The notes beneath the pieces were generated by a model, which was given only the letters and a program-made list of their open reading frames with translations, was not told the DNA's origin and made no database searches. From assembly GCF_030272615.1 (NCBI RefSeq), contig NC_081409.1, positions 873,386,626 through 873,450,625 of the forward strand: DNA of 64,000 nt, given 5' to 3'. Below are positions 23,560-35,716 of the stretch, in pieces; the first letter of the stretch is position 1; each line of letters begins with the position of its first letter. The stretch comes from Cryptomeria japonica (Eukaryota > Streptophyta > Pinopsida > Cupressales > Cupressaceae). The position numbers were made by a program, and so were the translations under genes.

Positions 23560-24489
23560 AGAGAAACTCAGGGGGGGTTAAGGTTTAGAATCACCTTACC
23601 ACCTACCCCAATATTAGCCAAGGAATCAACCTTAATATTGTCTTCTCTATATATATGATTAATAGTATGCCTCTCAAGGGAGATGAGAAGAAAAATTGCC
23701 CTCTTCAGATGGCTATTAAGTTTCCAATTGGTGTAGAGCCAGATCCAATAGCATTGATAATTCTAGCAAAGTCCCCTTCAATTTCTAAATTCTTAATTTG
23801 AAGATCCTTGCCTATAACTAAGCCTTCGCAAAGGGCTTGAATCTTAGCCATGTTAATGGTATCTGTTCCAATTGGTTGGTAAAGGATAGCTATCTCTTGT
23901 CCATCAAAGTAATGGATCAGACAACCTATACCTGCTACCCCGGGATTGCCTCTGGAAGGACCAAATAACCTGGGCTCTATCAATGATATTATTAGGAGCC
24001 CCTTTTCTAAAGAAGGGGGAATTGGAAGGCCATGCCACTTCCTTCTAACAGATTCATCCTATCTTGATAACTTAGGATTCTTGTATTGTGATAATAGTAA
24101 TCTACTGTTGGCAATTTCCACTATTAAGGCTTCAATTTTACTGATTAAAGGCTCTTACTTAATGCTTTATTTTTTAAAATTCTCCTATTTCTTTACTTCC
24201 AAAGTTCCCAAGCGAGGATTCAGGGAGCATTATTCCACATAATTTTTTAAGTCCCAATGTTCTCATGTCGTGGCTAGCTATGGAGCCACTTAAGAAGATC
24301 ATTATGCTTTGAAGAGAACCAACTCAAGTCTTTGCATAACCAATCCCAACATGCTTGGTTGTATCAAAAATTTAAAAGGATGTGATTAATAGTTTCTCCT
24401 TCATTTTCACATAGAGGGAATCTAGAGGGGCCCTCAAAACTTAATTTGGTGAACCAATCAACTGTTAAAATTCTATTTTGAAGGGCTAC
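23560..24489 (-). pseudogene. LINE ORF2 C-terminus: zf-RVT-like and RNase H region
   Basis: From 24489 downwards: ALQNRILTVDWFTKLSFEGP and PLCENEGETINHILLNF are the plant LINE zf-RVT pattern (RIL...W......P.C....E...H.L). Then 23983-23705 reads PSRGNPGVAGIGCLIHYFDG and IEGDFARIINAI, an RVT_3-type RNase H. The first Asp position appears lost (LFGPSRG), while the later GDF is kept. The tail includes ANIGVGGKVILNL before the 3' UTR. Frames shift and stops are common. Confidence 0.8.
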
Positions 24490-25680
24490 TGATGAGGAGG
24501 TATACTTAAAGAGAGTTAATTCCTTGTCTAGGGGAAGTCAATTGTTGTCCTAGTGGACTCCCTTTATTTTTCATCTGGTCTACTAGTCAATTTAGACATC
24601 TCAACTCTCTAGGAGTGCTCCCAATCAAGATGTGCTCACTGGTTGCTCAGACATGGTTTCGATTCACAAGGGTAAATCCAACCTCACACTCTCAATATCC
24701 TAACAAATGCTTGTAAAGGTTGTAGTAGGTTTTTATGATTTTTTCCAAGGGTAATGAACTAGTTTTGAGTATGGTTTTGATTAATTTCCCCATCGCTCCT
24801 TCCTTTCCCTATTTTCTAGGCTTAGTAGTCCCAGAGCCCCAATTAGCCCTACCTAGCCGGTTTTTGTGAATTTTCTCACAATTTCCCCAAACACCCACAC
24901 AAAATATTTGATGATCAGGATACCCTTTTTGGATTACTTTCTAATGTATGACATGAGAAACCTCAGTATGAACATACAAGTATGGAACCTGAGAAATGCT
25001 TGTTTTAGGTGGTTTTTGGCTTATTTTAGTCTTTTTCTAAGGGTTTGGTGTCTTCCTTGATCTGACACACCTCCAAACTCACCCATATGCTCTAACACAC
25101 CTAACTTTCTCATTCCAAACACTCTTCACTTCCAACCCTACTCATCCCTGCAAGCACTTGCATAATTTCATTCTTTTCCTAATCGAGCTATGACTGAGCT
25201 CACCTAGGAAATGATGCTCATTGGCCTTTCAATGAAATCCAAAGGAAAATAAATAATATTTACACTATAAAAAGGCTCCATGGATTTATTCCCAAGGGTT
25301 ATTGAGAAGAACTCAAAGGACTTCAAGATGGAACCATGTTTGGGCCTCTCAAACCCTTACTAAGGCCGAGAGATTGCAAAATTGAAACCTCAATTAAAAC
25401 CTGCAATAAAATTAACCAAAATTATTCCTAAGTACTACAAGAACATGTACAAAACAATAAGAAAAGAACAACAATGCAATTAATCCATTAAGTACAGATT
25501 GTTTCTCTAATTCTTGAAAAATGCAAGGTAAAAACTCATAAAATGGTCTCCAATTTGTATTCTAGTCTACTCCAGGCATTCAACAACCTTAATAAATTCA
25601 TTCTTAGGGAATTTAAATTCCATTTTTTGTCTAACTAACTCTCCATCAGTTTTCTAACCAGCCCTTTTCTCAAAAATGCA

Positions 25681-26040
25681 AAAAGTTGCTCAACGTTGCA
25701 AAAAGTTGTCAAGCAACTTTGACAACTTTTGCCAAAAAGTGCATTTTTTCCTTACATGCTTTGTTTTCTCCTCCAAACCATATAGGATGACTAAAGACCA
25801 TTACATTAAAATTTCACAATTCCAAAAAAGGCTATTCAAGGCATTTTTCATCAAAATACAAAAAGTTGCTCAACGTTGCAAAAAGTTGTCAAGCAACTTT
25901 GACAACTTTTGCCAAAAAGTGCATTTTTTCCTTACATGCATTGTTTTCTCCTCCAAACCATCTAGGATGACTAAAGACCATTAAATTAACATTTCTCAAT
26001 TCAAAACAAGGCTATTCAAGGCATTTTTCATCAAAATACA
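25681..26040. repeat. 180-bp tandem duplication
   Basis: Two units, 25681-25860 and 25861-26040, in exact 180-bp register with few differences. The first units begin AAAAGTTGCTCAACGTTGCA. A 102-codon plus-strand ORF across them simply repeats itself and is not a gene. Confidence 0.95.
25701..25730. repeat. perfect 12-bp inverted repeat (hairpin), repeated at 25881-25910
   Basis: AAAAGTTGTCAA, loop GCAACT, TTGACAACTTTT: a perfect 12-bp stem with a 6-nt loop. It recurs in the second 180-bp unit. Confidence 0.9.
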
Positions 26041-26256
26041 AGATTATGTCATTTTAGGCTTACAAGGGCTTACAAGCCAAAATTGAGCAAATGCATTGTC
26101 CTAAGGACATTCAACCAACTAAAAACTTTCAAAAAATATATGAGGACCTAAGATAAGAATATTATTCACCATATCAAACCAAAATATGAACAAACACACC
26201 AAAAATGAAGAAGTTGAACTCAAAACCAGAACTTAAAACTAGGTGCTCCTACACTA

Positions 26257-28417
26257 GCTACCCAGGTAAAAGAGCCTGCTTTGGGAAGTCCTACTTTATT
26301 CCAACATAGTTTGATCAGGAGATCAGTTTTAGGTAAGGAAATTTTATCTTGCAACATTTAATAACCCTCTTTCACACTATAAGAGCTAGTTTTAAACCGT
26401 GCCCATATAATTTTGTCTCTACCATGGTGAAAGGAAATCCTCCTATCATTTAAATGTCTAGTTAACACTTCAATATCTTGATTCAGGAGGCCAATATTAG
26501 TTAGTTGTTTCCATCCCCATCCCAATACCAGGTCACCATTGGGGAAAATGACATAGTCCTTAACATAGTATTCCCATATATCCTTTAACGAGTTTATGAA
26601 CTATTCGATAATTCCTAGGGTGTTGAGAGCTAGATAACCACCCCAAGAGTCTTCCCAAAAAAGGGAATTTTCCCCATTTGCAATATACCAAGAGAGTTTA
26701 TCGATGATGATATCTCTACATATTAGCAAGAAATTCCAAATCTTGGAGCCTTTCGGAGGGGAGGTGGTCCTAAAAATGCAATATGGGTCATTATTGGCCA
26801 AATATTTGGACTGTAGAATTTTTAGCCATTTAAGATTAGGTTCATTATAAATTTTTCATACTAGCTTTGCTCAAAGTGCCATGTTTTGCATGCCAGGATC
26901 TTTCACGCCTACCCCCCTACTATTTGCAGGTCTACATATTTTATGCCATGACATCAACGCCAACTTCTTCCTATCAATAGTGTTGTTCCAAAAAAAAATT
27001 CTCAGTTTCTTTGCAAGTTTTCCTTTGATGTGTTTAGGAAGCTATAAGAAGAACATTTGGTAGATAGGTATAGTAGATAGAACAAATTTAATCATAGTAA
27101 GCTTTCCAGCAAAAGATAACCATTTATTTTTCCAACTATCCATCTTCTGATCCATTTTGTTCAGAATATTATCCCAATGGTTTTTGGTCCTATGCCCTTT
27201 GTCTAGAGGCATACCAAGGTATTTAGAGGGAAACATGCCCTTATTAAAGCCCAATATACTACTTATGGCTAGTTCAAATTTTGGATTGGTAGTAAAGAAG
27301 AAAAATTCTGATTTAACTTTGTTAACCAATTGCCCAGAGGCCTATGAGTAGTTTTCAAGGATAATATTAAACCTCTGAGCTTCAACCACACTAGCCTCAC
27401 CCATTAATATAATGTCATTTACAAATTTTTGATGAGTGATGGGATTGACCTCACTAGTTACTTTGATCCCCTTTATCTTGTGATTAACTCTTGAATAAGC
27501 GATGGATCTTCCTAAAGCTTCAGTCATAATAATATAGAGGAAAGGAGAGATCGGGTCTCCTTGTCTGAGGCACCTAGAAATCTCAAAGAAGCTCGGAGGG
27601 GAGTTATTGACCAATATAGAGAATTTGGGACTAGAAATACAATCGAAGATCATATTGATCCACCTCTTATAAAAACCCAAGGCTTCCATACATTTGCACA
27701 AAAACCTCCAATCAACCTTGTCATAGGCTTTCTGAATATCTAATTTAATTAACATTCCTAAAGAATGATTTTGTTGGAGAGAGTGGATGGTTTCCTGACC
27801 AATGATGATTCCATCAAAGATTGACCTTCCTGGGACAAATCATGTTTGCTCATCAGATATGATGCAAGGTAGTAAAGATTTAATTCTATTGGCTAGTTCT
27901 TTGGTTAGAATCTTCTACATGGTGTTACATAGTGATATAGGTCTAAAGTCATCAAATTTTCCTACACTTTCTTTTTTAGGAATAAGAGAGATAAAGGTAT
28001 GGTTAATTTCTCTTAACAACTTCCCTTAGTTTATAGATGCTTCAAGAGCCTCTACCAGGTCTTTTCCTAATATATGCCAACAATTTTGAAAGAAACCGGC
28101 CAGAAACCCATCAAGACCTAGGGATTTGTCAAGGTTCATTTGATTCAGGGTAGTAAGAATTTCCACTTCTATGAACTTACTATTTAAAATCCTTTTTTGG
28201 GCTTCTGAGAGAAGCCTAGGGATGCATTCCAGAACCTTAGATTGTGCTTTCAAGTCAAGCGAGCCCCGATTATTTAGAATTTTTGTGAACTGATTGATTG
28301 CTTCTTGAGAAATCAATTTGGGGTCATCTAATCTATTATCTTCCCTATCCTTTATAGTTGAGATCCTATTTATGTTCATTCTTGTTTTAGTGCTATTATG
28401 AAAGAATTTAGTATTTG
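26257..28417 (-). pseudogene. LINE ORF2: reverse transcriptase and following domain
   Basis: After NTKFFHNSTKTRMN (about 28417-28375) come the fingers (LDKSLGLDGFLAGFFQNCW), a FRPISLCN segment, LDIQKAYDKVDWRFL with the first catalytic Asp, RQGDPISPFLYIIMTEAL, and the box HQKFVNDIILMGEA, where the plant LINE consensus FADD has become FVND and so has lost one catalytic Asp. MFPSKYLGMPL and WLSFAGKLTMIKFVL follow, then SLFWEDSWGG in the C-terminal region. Open pieces lie at 28379-28026, 27755-27342, 27329-27042 and 26801-26601. RT performs target-primed reverse transcription. Confidence 0.93.
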
Positions 28418-29966
28418 TGTAGGGGAAAAAGTGAGACTGGGTATGGAAACCCTAATCCCACTCTCATACACACTCATGGAATATGAAAGAGCCTAGGGAG
28501 ATAACACACTTTAGATAATTCTTATGAGAAAGAGAGATTTGTGGATTACCTCTTAGGGTTTCTATTACGTCACTGTAAATGAGAGAGAGGAATGATGCAA
28601 AAATGCAATCTAACTTAGACTGTAAGTAAGCAAGAAAACCTTAATTTTAGAATGTAGACAAAAGGACAACTGATATACTACTGAAAATTCTAGATCAAAA
28701 GGTAAAATAAGAGGTGCACCTATATCTAAAATCTGATCATAAATGTTCGGGACCAGGGTGCCACGACACTGTCCTGATTCTTCAATTCTGGAGCTGCAAC
28801 TGACAAGATGGATTGTGGAGCTTGCAAGACACTGTTCTGCTAGATCCTACTGAAAGAGGGAAGGACAAGGATGCCACACCACTACCTTGGGTAGGACCAA
28901 GGCACCATGCTCCTTTCCTTAGGATTTTTGTTGAGATCTGCAACCAAGAACCATCTATGTGTGCTTTTCCGGTCCGAAAACTTCCAGCGACGCTCAGATC
29001 TGAACCTGTACCTAAAGCTAAAAAAAGGGTTTGGGGTGACTATACAGGGTTTTACCTTAGTCAAACACTTGTGTTGGTGATTTCCACCTCCAAAAATAGC
29101 CGATAATGTACTGAAAATGTGTGTGTGTGCAAGATCCTATAAATGAAAGCAAACAATATAGAGCAACCCTAAAGAGTAAACCCTAATTGTTTATAATTGA
29201 CAAAGTAAATTCTCTAAAGCATGAATATGAATAAAAGTGAAGATTATGCAAAGACATTAAAATAATCTAAAACCATACCCAACCCTAAGGGAGAGGTACA
29301 AGCCAATCATCAGTTAGTGATCTCCTATTGTTCTTCTACATCTTCAAAATCCCCCAATTGATAAAATGATGCTTGATGAATGTTTGATGGATGAATGTTG
29401 AATGTTGTTGAAGAATTCAAAGATCTAATCTTTCACTACAAATAAGGCTCTTATGCTCCAAAAACCTACCCTTAGATTCTTAGAAGAAGACCCCTTCAAA
29501 TGAAGAAAGACAACTCTTAAGTATGAAACCCTAGATCTTTAATTTCATATTTAAGCTGACCTAGGATTTTAATTTCCTGTTGATCTTTTGGGGTTAAGAA
29601 TTATTATATCAAATTTTTGGAGCCATTAGATATGATGATCTATTAGAGATCATCCCAAAGTTAGATCTAATTTTGAGATGTTTTGATATGCGAATTCAGG
29701 CCAAAATAGTCAAAATAAGACATAATTAGGGTTTATGATTAAATGATTCATTGAAGGAATAAAATGAAAAGGGGCACGCTTAAGGTAAAGGGACCAACTT
29801 TATAACATGCAAAGTGATGAAACATGACTTTAGATTTAATTAAATTAATTAATTAAATGCTTAAAGGGGAATTAGAAATGCAAGATGCAAGACACACCAA
29901 GGCGAGTGCTAACCTATGTGTGAAATTGTACCACCTTAGCAAGGGTGTACAATTTACGACACTACA
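28418..29966 (-). repeat. solo LTR in the LINE (1.55 kb), TGTAGTGTC family
   Basis: On the minus strand it begins TGTAGTGTCGTAAATTGTAC and ends TTTTTCCCCTACA. Target duplication ATTTG (28413-28417) and ATATG (29967-29971), one mismatch. The start resembles the LTR at 44396 (TGTAGTGTCATAAATTTC). No internal region remains. Two ORFs at 28813-29106 and opposite are chance. Confidence 0.8.
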
Positions 29967-29971
29967 ATATG

Positions 29972-30772
29972 TGTTAGGATTCCCACAAATACTAAGAGGG
30001 GTGGGGGGTGAATCAGTATCTAACCGGTTATAAGATTTTATTGACTTAAAACATGTAAAGCATATCAATATTGTATACTGGTAAACAAGAACTAATGCAA
30101 TAAACAGAGATAACAACAACCACATGAAAAACACACCATAACACACTAGTTTAATGAGGAAACCCAGTGTGGGAAAACCTCAGTGGGATTTTTGACCCAC
30201 AATATTCACTTACTGGCCAATAAGAGAATATTAATGCTACAAGAGGGGCCTGCACATGCAGGAAGGCCAAGTGCCTAGAGCTCACTGCTCAATTACAAAA
30301 TTGGAAGTCTCACTGACTTAGAAAATGGATTATATAAATCCAATGTCTTGTACTACTTCAAAATAGCATCTACTATGCCAAATCCAGTACTAGTTTATAG
30401 CTTTTCTTCATACATAAACCCTTAACCTATAATTCGCATAATAGGTCTGCCTTATTTCGCCTATATTTTTCCTTCCTTCTATTACAAAATGTTCTACAAT
30501 GATCTCTTATATATATGAGTCATTTTACAACTTGCCAAGTTGGCTTACAATGATTTTACAATAATTAACAAAATATATTTCAAACAAAATTCCTGTCGGC
30601 TTCTGTGCCGGTATGCTTCCTTTTACTGCCAGTGGTCTCTGTGCTGGTGTAGAGTCTGTCTTTGTTGGTGTCGGTAAATTGTCTTGCCGATGTCATAGGA
30701 TTGTAAGGTTGCCATCAATGACAAAACCTTAAATCACCTACAATATCTCATTAGAGTGTGCATTTTCCAACA
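29972..30772 (-). repeat. 3' LTR of element A (801 bp)
   Basis: TGTTAGGATTCC...TTTTCCAACA in plus orientation. It contains AAACCCAGTGTGGGAAAACC near 30160, the landmark shared by LTRs in this window. It matches 35717-36493 along its length; part of the extra length is a CTTCCTTCT stretch near 30475. Confidence 0.95.
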
Positions 30773-30784
30773 ACCTCCCCCTTT
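30773..30784 (-). promoter_or_regulatory. polypurine tract of element A
   Basis: Minus strand AAAGGGGGAGGT directly before the TGTTGG start of the 3' LTR: the expected site of plus-strand DNA priming. Confidence 0.85.
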
Positions 30785-30996
30785 GGCATTGATGACAACA
30801 CTCATGAGAAAAATCCAAAAAATTGTTATCCAAAAGAGTCTGCCAGAATTGTCTTACCAAAAATTTGTGTACCAAAAGAATATGTGCTCCCCTTGAGCTG
30901 ATGAGTCATTTGCTGGTTATTTTTCTCATTCCACTACTCTCCCTTTGGCATCAATGACAAAGGTTGTCAAAGTGTCAACGAGTGTGGTTTCCTATT

Positions 30997-33900
30997 TCAT
31001 CCTTGTAACCGGTTGGTTACAATCTGAAAAAGATCTGCCAAAACTAGATTCAAGCTCTCAATGAACTTTTTATTGTCTTTTATTGCAGCCTCGGTCCTCT
31101 GAACTGTACCGGTGAGGTGTTGCATTTTCTCTGCTGGTGTTTTTTGCCCTTGAATCAAGGCATCATATATTTCTTTTCTTAAGGAGGCGACGTAGTCCAA
31201 TTTTGGACTAAGTCTCCATTTTAGATCTTTAGACTTTCCTTTTATTCTTTCCTTCTCTCTTTCCAACTTTAGTAGTTCTTCCTCAAAACGTGTTATTTTC
31301 TGCTCAAAAACTGATAATGAATCAGATGAATTAGTAAAGTTATCAGCTAGTTGATTTATTTCCTCCTATACCTTGCTGATTTTCTTGTTTATATCTACTG
31401 TCAAAAAGTTAGTTTTACATGTATCCCTGTACAGAGTTTTAAATTCCTTCAGTGTACTACACAGTTCTAGTAAAAGAGTGTCAAATTGTCTTGTACACTT
31501 CTTTATTTCCTCCTCAAAGAGTTTGTGTTTTTCTTTCTCTAGTCTCTCCTTGAATGCTTCCTCTTTTATTTGTTCAACTGTCACAGTGTTGTCAGTAATA
31601 TACTTAGACAAAGTGTCAAGTTGACCTAAAGAATCTTTATTATCTATATTACACTTAGGTGCTATCATTTTCAAAATTGGAATTGTGTCATCAATTCCCT
31701 TGTATGCTTGTGAGCTACACTCTATTATCTTCTTAATGGAATCTAGAAGAAATTTTGTCACATTTGTTGATTTGAAATCTGCAGTGGAAGAACCAACAAT
31801 CTGTATACTACCGGTGGGAGCAATTTCCTTGCTTGTGGTGACCTCTGGTAGGTCAGTTTGTGTTTTCATTTCTTTAAGCAAAGGTTTGGATTGCTCAACT
31901 GATGTCGATGGCACTGTCTCTGTATGAACCTATTCTTGTGAAGGAGCCTGTTGCTCTACCTATTTCTTAGTGTTGTCACTTGCTGGTTTACCTTCTGTAT
32001 TATCTGTTACCAGTGGCTCATTAGCCATATCTATTTTCCCTGTTGAATCCTTATCTACTACAATATTGATTTTCTGAGTGTTAATGTCCACTGTATATAA
32101 CACCTCAGAATTGGGATTTGTGTCCTCTCATGGTGTGTCCATACTCTCATTAGTCTATTGATTGTCTGTGGTAACTACCAGTGGAGTATCAAGAGGTGGT
32201 GGGGATAAGTTATCTATTATTTTTATGCTAGGTGGTCCACCAACCCTGCCTTTTCCCTTATCCTTATCCTTTTTGTATACTTTGATGGGTTGAGGATTTC
32301 GATATTCTTCCTGCTTTTCCTTTTCTACAAGGAATATATCCCATGCATTAGTTGTTTCCTCTGCAACCTCATTCAATCTACCAACCATAAGTGCTACATC
32401 CCAGTGTGCAGTTGAAAATACTGACTGGTTAGCCTCTGAGATCAGTTTATCTATCACATTTGGTGATTTGACTGGATATATAGCAAGAAGTTTTTCAATT
32501 TTTATTTTCTTATCAAGCTCTACAACAACTTGCCTTCTAGCTTCAAGTCTTTTGAACAGTTCTATCAGTAATTCATCCACAACTTGCATTAGAAATTTCT
32601 TGTAAATGTCCAAGTGTAGGATTACACTGTTTTCAACTTTTTCTTTGTCATTAGTTGATAACTAATCATACAATTTATTGATGTTTTTCAGCTTTCCATC
32701 CTCTGTTATTTCATTGAGAAGTTTGTCAATTGGAGCAATGGTTTGTTGAGTCTTCTTCTTGGGGGTTAACTTCTTCTTTGGAGTCAATATCCTAGTTGTG
32801 GGCCTTAATGCTTGTTGTTTCTATCTGGTTCTTCTAGGAGAAGGTGTAGATATCAGTGAAGGTTTCCTTTTCCTCACAACTCTTTTAAATTCAGCTGGTA
32901 TATCACTTTCTGAAGAATTTCCAACTGGTGAAAGGTGATTTTCCAGTTGAAGTGTTTCTAAGTCATCTTCCGTAATAGCTTTTTCTTACCTGGATCCTCT
33001 TCTAACTATTGCTTCAACCTTCTTAACCCTTTTCTTTGATTGAATTTGGTTTTCAATAGTCTCAACACTTCCAAATACCTCTTCTTGTGGTTCCCTAGGT
33101 GCTTCTAGGAGGGCTTTTGCATATGTTTCTATTATGTGGTCATCAGTTTCATACCCCATTTTAGTAACCCAAATGGTTCTTGGGATAACTGCCTCCATCC
33201 AAATTTCATCCTTCTTAATAAAAAAACAGATTTCATCCTTATACTTATTTACAATTTCTTGTGATAGTCTAACTCTTGTCTTCATCAGGGCATTCAATGC
33301 CTGAAAGTACTCATCTATGTTCTTTTCTCTATTCTCTCCCATGTTGTTTAGTACATCTAACAACTATTTGCCTACCGGTATATCAAAACTAAGATTTATG
33401 TTACCTATACCGAGTACTTGTTAGGTTATGTGCAACATTAAACAGACAAGTAGGTTTCCAAATTTGAATGTCCCCTTTTTGTCTTTCTTAATCTTTCCCA
33501 AGTTGTCAATTAGTTCATCTTTCAGCCATTCACACACATCTAGTTTTGCATTATCATTAATCATGTCATAGGCACTTTTTATGCATAGGCTAGAGACTGA
33601 GATTAACCTATTTGCATGTGTGGTTTTGTAGCCTAATATCATACTGATGAATCTGACATTGATATCTGTTACATCATTTACCCTTAAAGACCTCTTGTCA
33701 AATGTTGCACCAGTTAGGTTAATCACTAGGTCATTTGAGACCTTTGTTTTATTAGGCCAGTTACATGTGGAAGGTAACCCTATCACAACTTTTACTGCCT
33801 CTTTAGTGATTTTGTGAACTGAGTCCAACCAAAAGAATGCACCATGTACCCTGCTTAAAACTATCCTTATAACATCCTTAGGGAAATCTGGAATATTGAG

Positions 33901-34203
33901 AATTTCAGTGAAACCTAGGGTTTCTACTATCTTGTGTTCAAGTTTAACATTACCAAAATCATCACAGATTACTGATTTATACATGTTCTTGATTTCCTCA
34001 TCACCTAATTCTTCTATGTGACAATGTATGTACATTTTAGGGTCTTCAGCAAAAACTACTCCTTTAGGGATTTGAGAAAAAGCACCAACATTATCATCTT
34101 TCTTAGCAATTTTAGGAATTAACTAAAATATGAGTCTAGGGCATTTAATCAATTTGACAACAATAGGGTTTGCTATGAATTTAGGAATAGATGAAGAAGA
34201 CAT
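30997..34203 (-). pseudogene. element A ORF2, about 1,069 codons, unknown function
   Basis: The ATG at 34203 (MSSSSIPKFIANPIVV) opens one frame that runs to a TGA at 30997 with no frameshift, only 11 in-frame stops, 8 of them TAG. The N-terminal third is helical: VLSRVHGAFFWLDSVHKITK, EAVKVVIGLP, LGKIKKDKKGTFKFGNLLVC. This recalls the plant mobile/'putative plant transposon protein' type, by pattern only. Next comes a segment with RLSQEIVNKYKDEICF and PRTIWVTKMGYE, then a basic Lys/Pro-rich linker (LTPKKKLTPKKK), a second helical part and a C-terminal coiled coil (FEEELLKLEREKERIKGKSK). Homologues are ORF2 of B and C; length and layout match ORF3 of the Tat-like units. Confidence 0.8.
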
Positions 34204-34508
34204 GATTATAAATACCTTTATTTGACTTAGGAATGATTTCTTGATGAGTTGCTTCACTTATTTGCTCGGAATGCCTTTGCTCAGGAATTTTCGTGCTCTC
34301 GAAGGTTTGAATTCTCAGTGAAATAAAATTGGAGCCAAAATACTTGATTTATAATGTTAATTTTGCAAACCACCACATTTAATGCTTGTCAGTTAAGTAA
34401 TGACTTAACTTATCTTCCGTTATAGAAGTAATTTCAACTTCTCACCATCAATCGAGGGAATAATATCATGTTTCACATTTGATTGCCAAACCCTCAAGGG
34501 AATTTTCT

Positions 34509-35645
34509 TCATTTAGATGAAGAGTCTCCTGGCAGTGGAGTGTTATTTTCTTTTGCTAGTGGAGTGTTACTCTGTTCTGCCGGTGGAGGAGTGTTCCTAT
34601 CACCATTTAGATTTGATTTCTTGATCCACTGTTTTGAGAATTCCTGCTTTACTTCTTCAACCTTTTCTTTACCTTTCAAACGAGGACCTTTGTTATTTAC
34701 CGGTGAGGACTTGCTTCTACAAAATTTTGCAATATGTCCAATCTTGTTATAGGCATAACAAGTCACATTATTTTTCTGAATAGCTTTTCCATAACCTATG
34801 TCGTTTTGTGTTTTGCATTGATTAGATAAATGTCCAAATCTTCCACAAACATAGCATCTTACATTCATTCTGCAATTCTCTGAATTGTGACCAACTTTGT
34901 TGCATTTTGAACTTTGACCGGTGGGTATATTGGTATTTTGATAATTTATAGATCTACATTGATTTTCTCTATGACCATACTTGTTACAGTTAAAGCATTT
35001 GCCATTAAATTTATAAGCAGTAGGTTGTCTTATCGGTTTGCCTTGATCTTGTGTGTATGCAGTACCGGAGCTTTCACCAACTTCAAAGCCAAGACCATTA
35101 GTGTCACCATTAGGTTTCTGATTCTTCAACAAGTCACCAAGTTCTTCTGAGCTTTTCTTGAATTTTTCTTTGTGCTGATTTGCAGCAGCCAGTTCTCCTT
35201 CCAAGATACCTTTTTGTCTCATGAGTTCATTTGAGTCATTCTATGAATGCATCAGATCTATCTTCAACATATCATTTTCATAACTGAGTCTTGTGTTTTC
35301 ATTTGCAACATCATTTAGTCTTCTATTCAAGTCTTCTTCATTCTTCTTTCTATCTTCAATTTCTTTACAAAATCTCATAGTCATATCCTGCATCTCATTC
35401 TTTGTTGTCATGTTTTCTTGTTTCAGCTTATTCATCAGATCACTAAGAGTTTCCTTTCCATCATTCTCATTTTGCATCTTTTCACAAAGTTCTCTTCTCT
35501 TGTTCCTTGCAATGGTAAGATTTTCTTGAAGTGCTTGAATGATATCCTGTGCAGCCTTTAGATCATCTTCAAGTTTGATATTTTTTAACTTTTCTGCATC
35601 ATAGCCTGAGAGAGCTGCTTCTAATTGCTTCATCAGGTTTTCCAT
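34509..35645 (-). pseudogene. element A ORF1: coiled coil plus four CCHC knuckles
   Basis: The start at 35645 (MENLMKQLEAALSGYDAEKL) is chosen because C begins alike (MAMEKRVEMAIEDYDAERM at 52497). About 170 residues of heptad-rich coiled coil are followed by knuckles CFNCNKYGHRENQC, SSKCNKVGHNSENC (first Cys lost), CYVCGRFGHLSNQC and CYAYNKIGHIAKFC (second Cys lost). The tail is Lys/Pro/Thr-rich. One TAG interrupts the frame near 35240. No capsid-type Gag domain is visible, so this is an RNA-binding, self-associating protein rather than a standard Gag. The length of about 378 codons equals that in C. Confidence 0.85.
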
Positions 35646-35702
35646 CTTTATCGGTGTCAAGATCTTCCTCAAGCTATTAGGCTTCTGAAAATAGAGGACC
35701 AA

Positions 35703-35714
35703 GCTCTGATACCA
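35703..35714 (-). promoter_or_regulatory. primer binding site of element A, Met-tRNA type
   Basis: Minus strand TGGTATCAGAGC, 2 nt after the end of the 5' LTR at 35717. Confidence 0.95.
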
Positions 35715-35716
35715 AT

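Larger units (their letters stand above)
24490..26256 (-). repeat. solo LTR-like insertion in the LINE (1.77 kb)
   Basis: Flanked by a perfect 5-bp duplication GCTAC (24485-24489 and 26257-26261). Excision with one copy of GCTAC joins the LINE in frame (AGSFTWVALQNRIL). The left edge is TGATGAGG. The right edge ends CTACACTA, so one terminus may be mutated. On the minus strand the right end reads TGTAGGAGCACC a few bases in, suggesting minus orientation. No coding signal apart from a spurious ORF over a tandem repeat. Confidence 0.75.

Noticed and set aside
25676-25984. 102-codon ORF with repeated halves
   Set aside because: It is the translation of a 180-bp tandem DNA repeat within a solo LTR.
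28813-29106. 97-codon plus-strand ORF
   Set aside because: Inside a solo LTR, no domain, with a comparable ORF on the opposite strand.
31373-31927. Plus-strand ORFs opposite ORF2 of element A
   Set aside because: They are reverse-strand shadows of the coiled-coil coding sequence, without family signatures.
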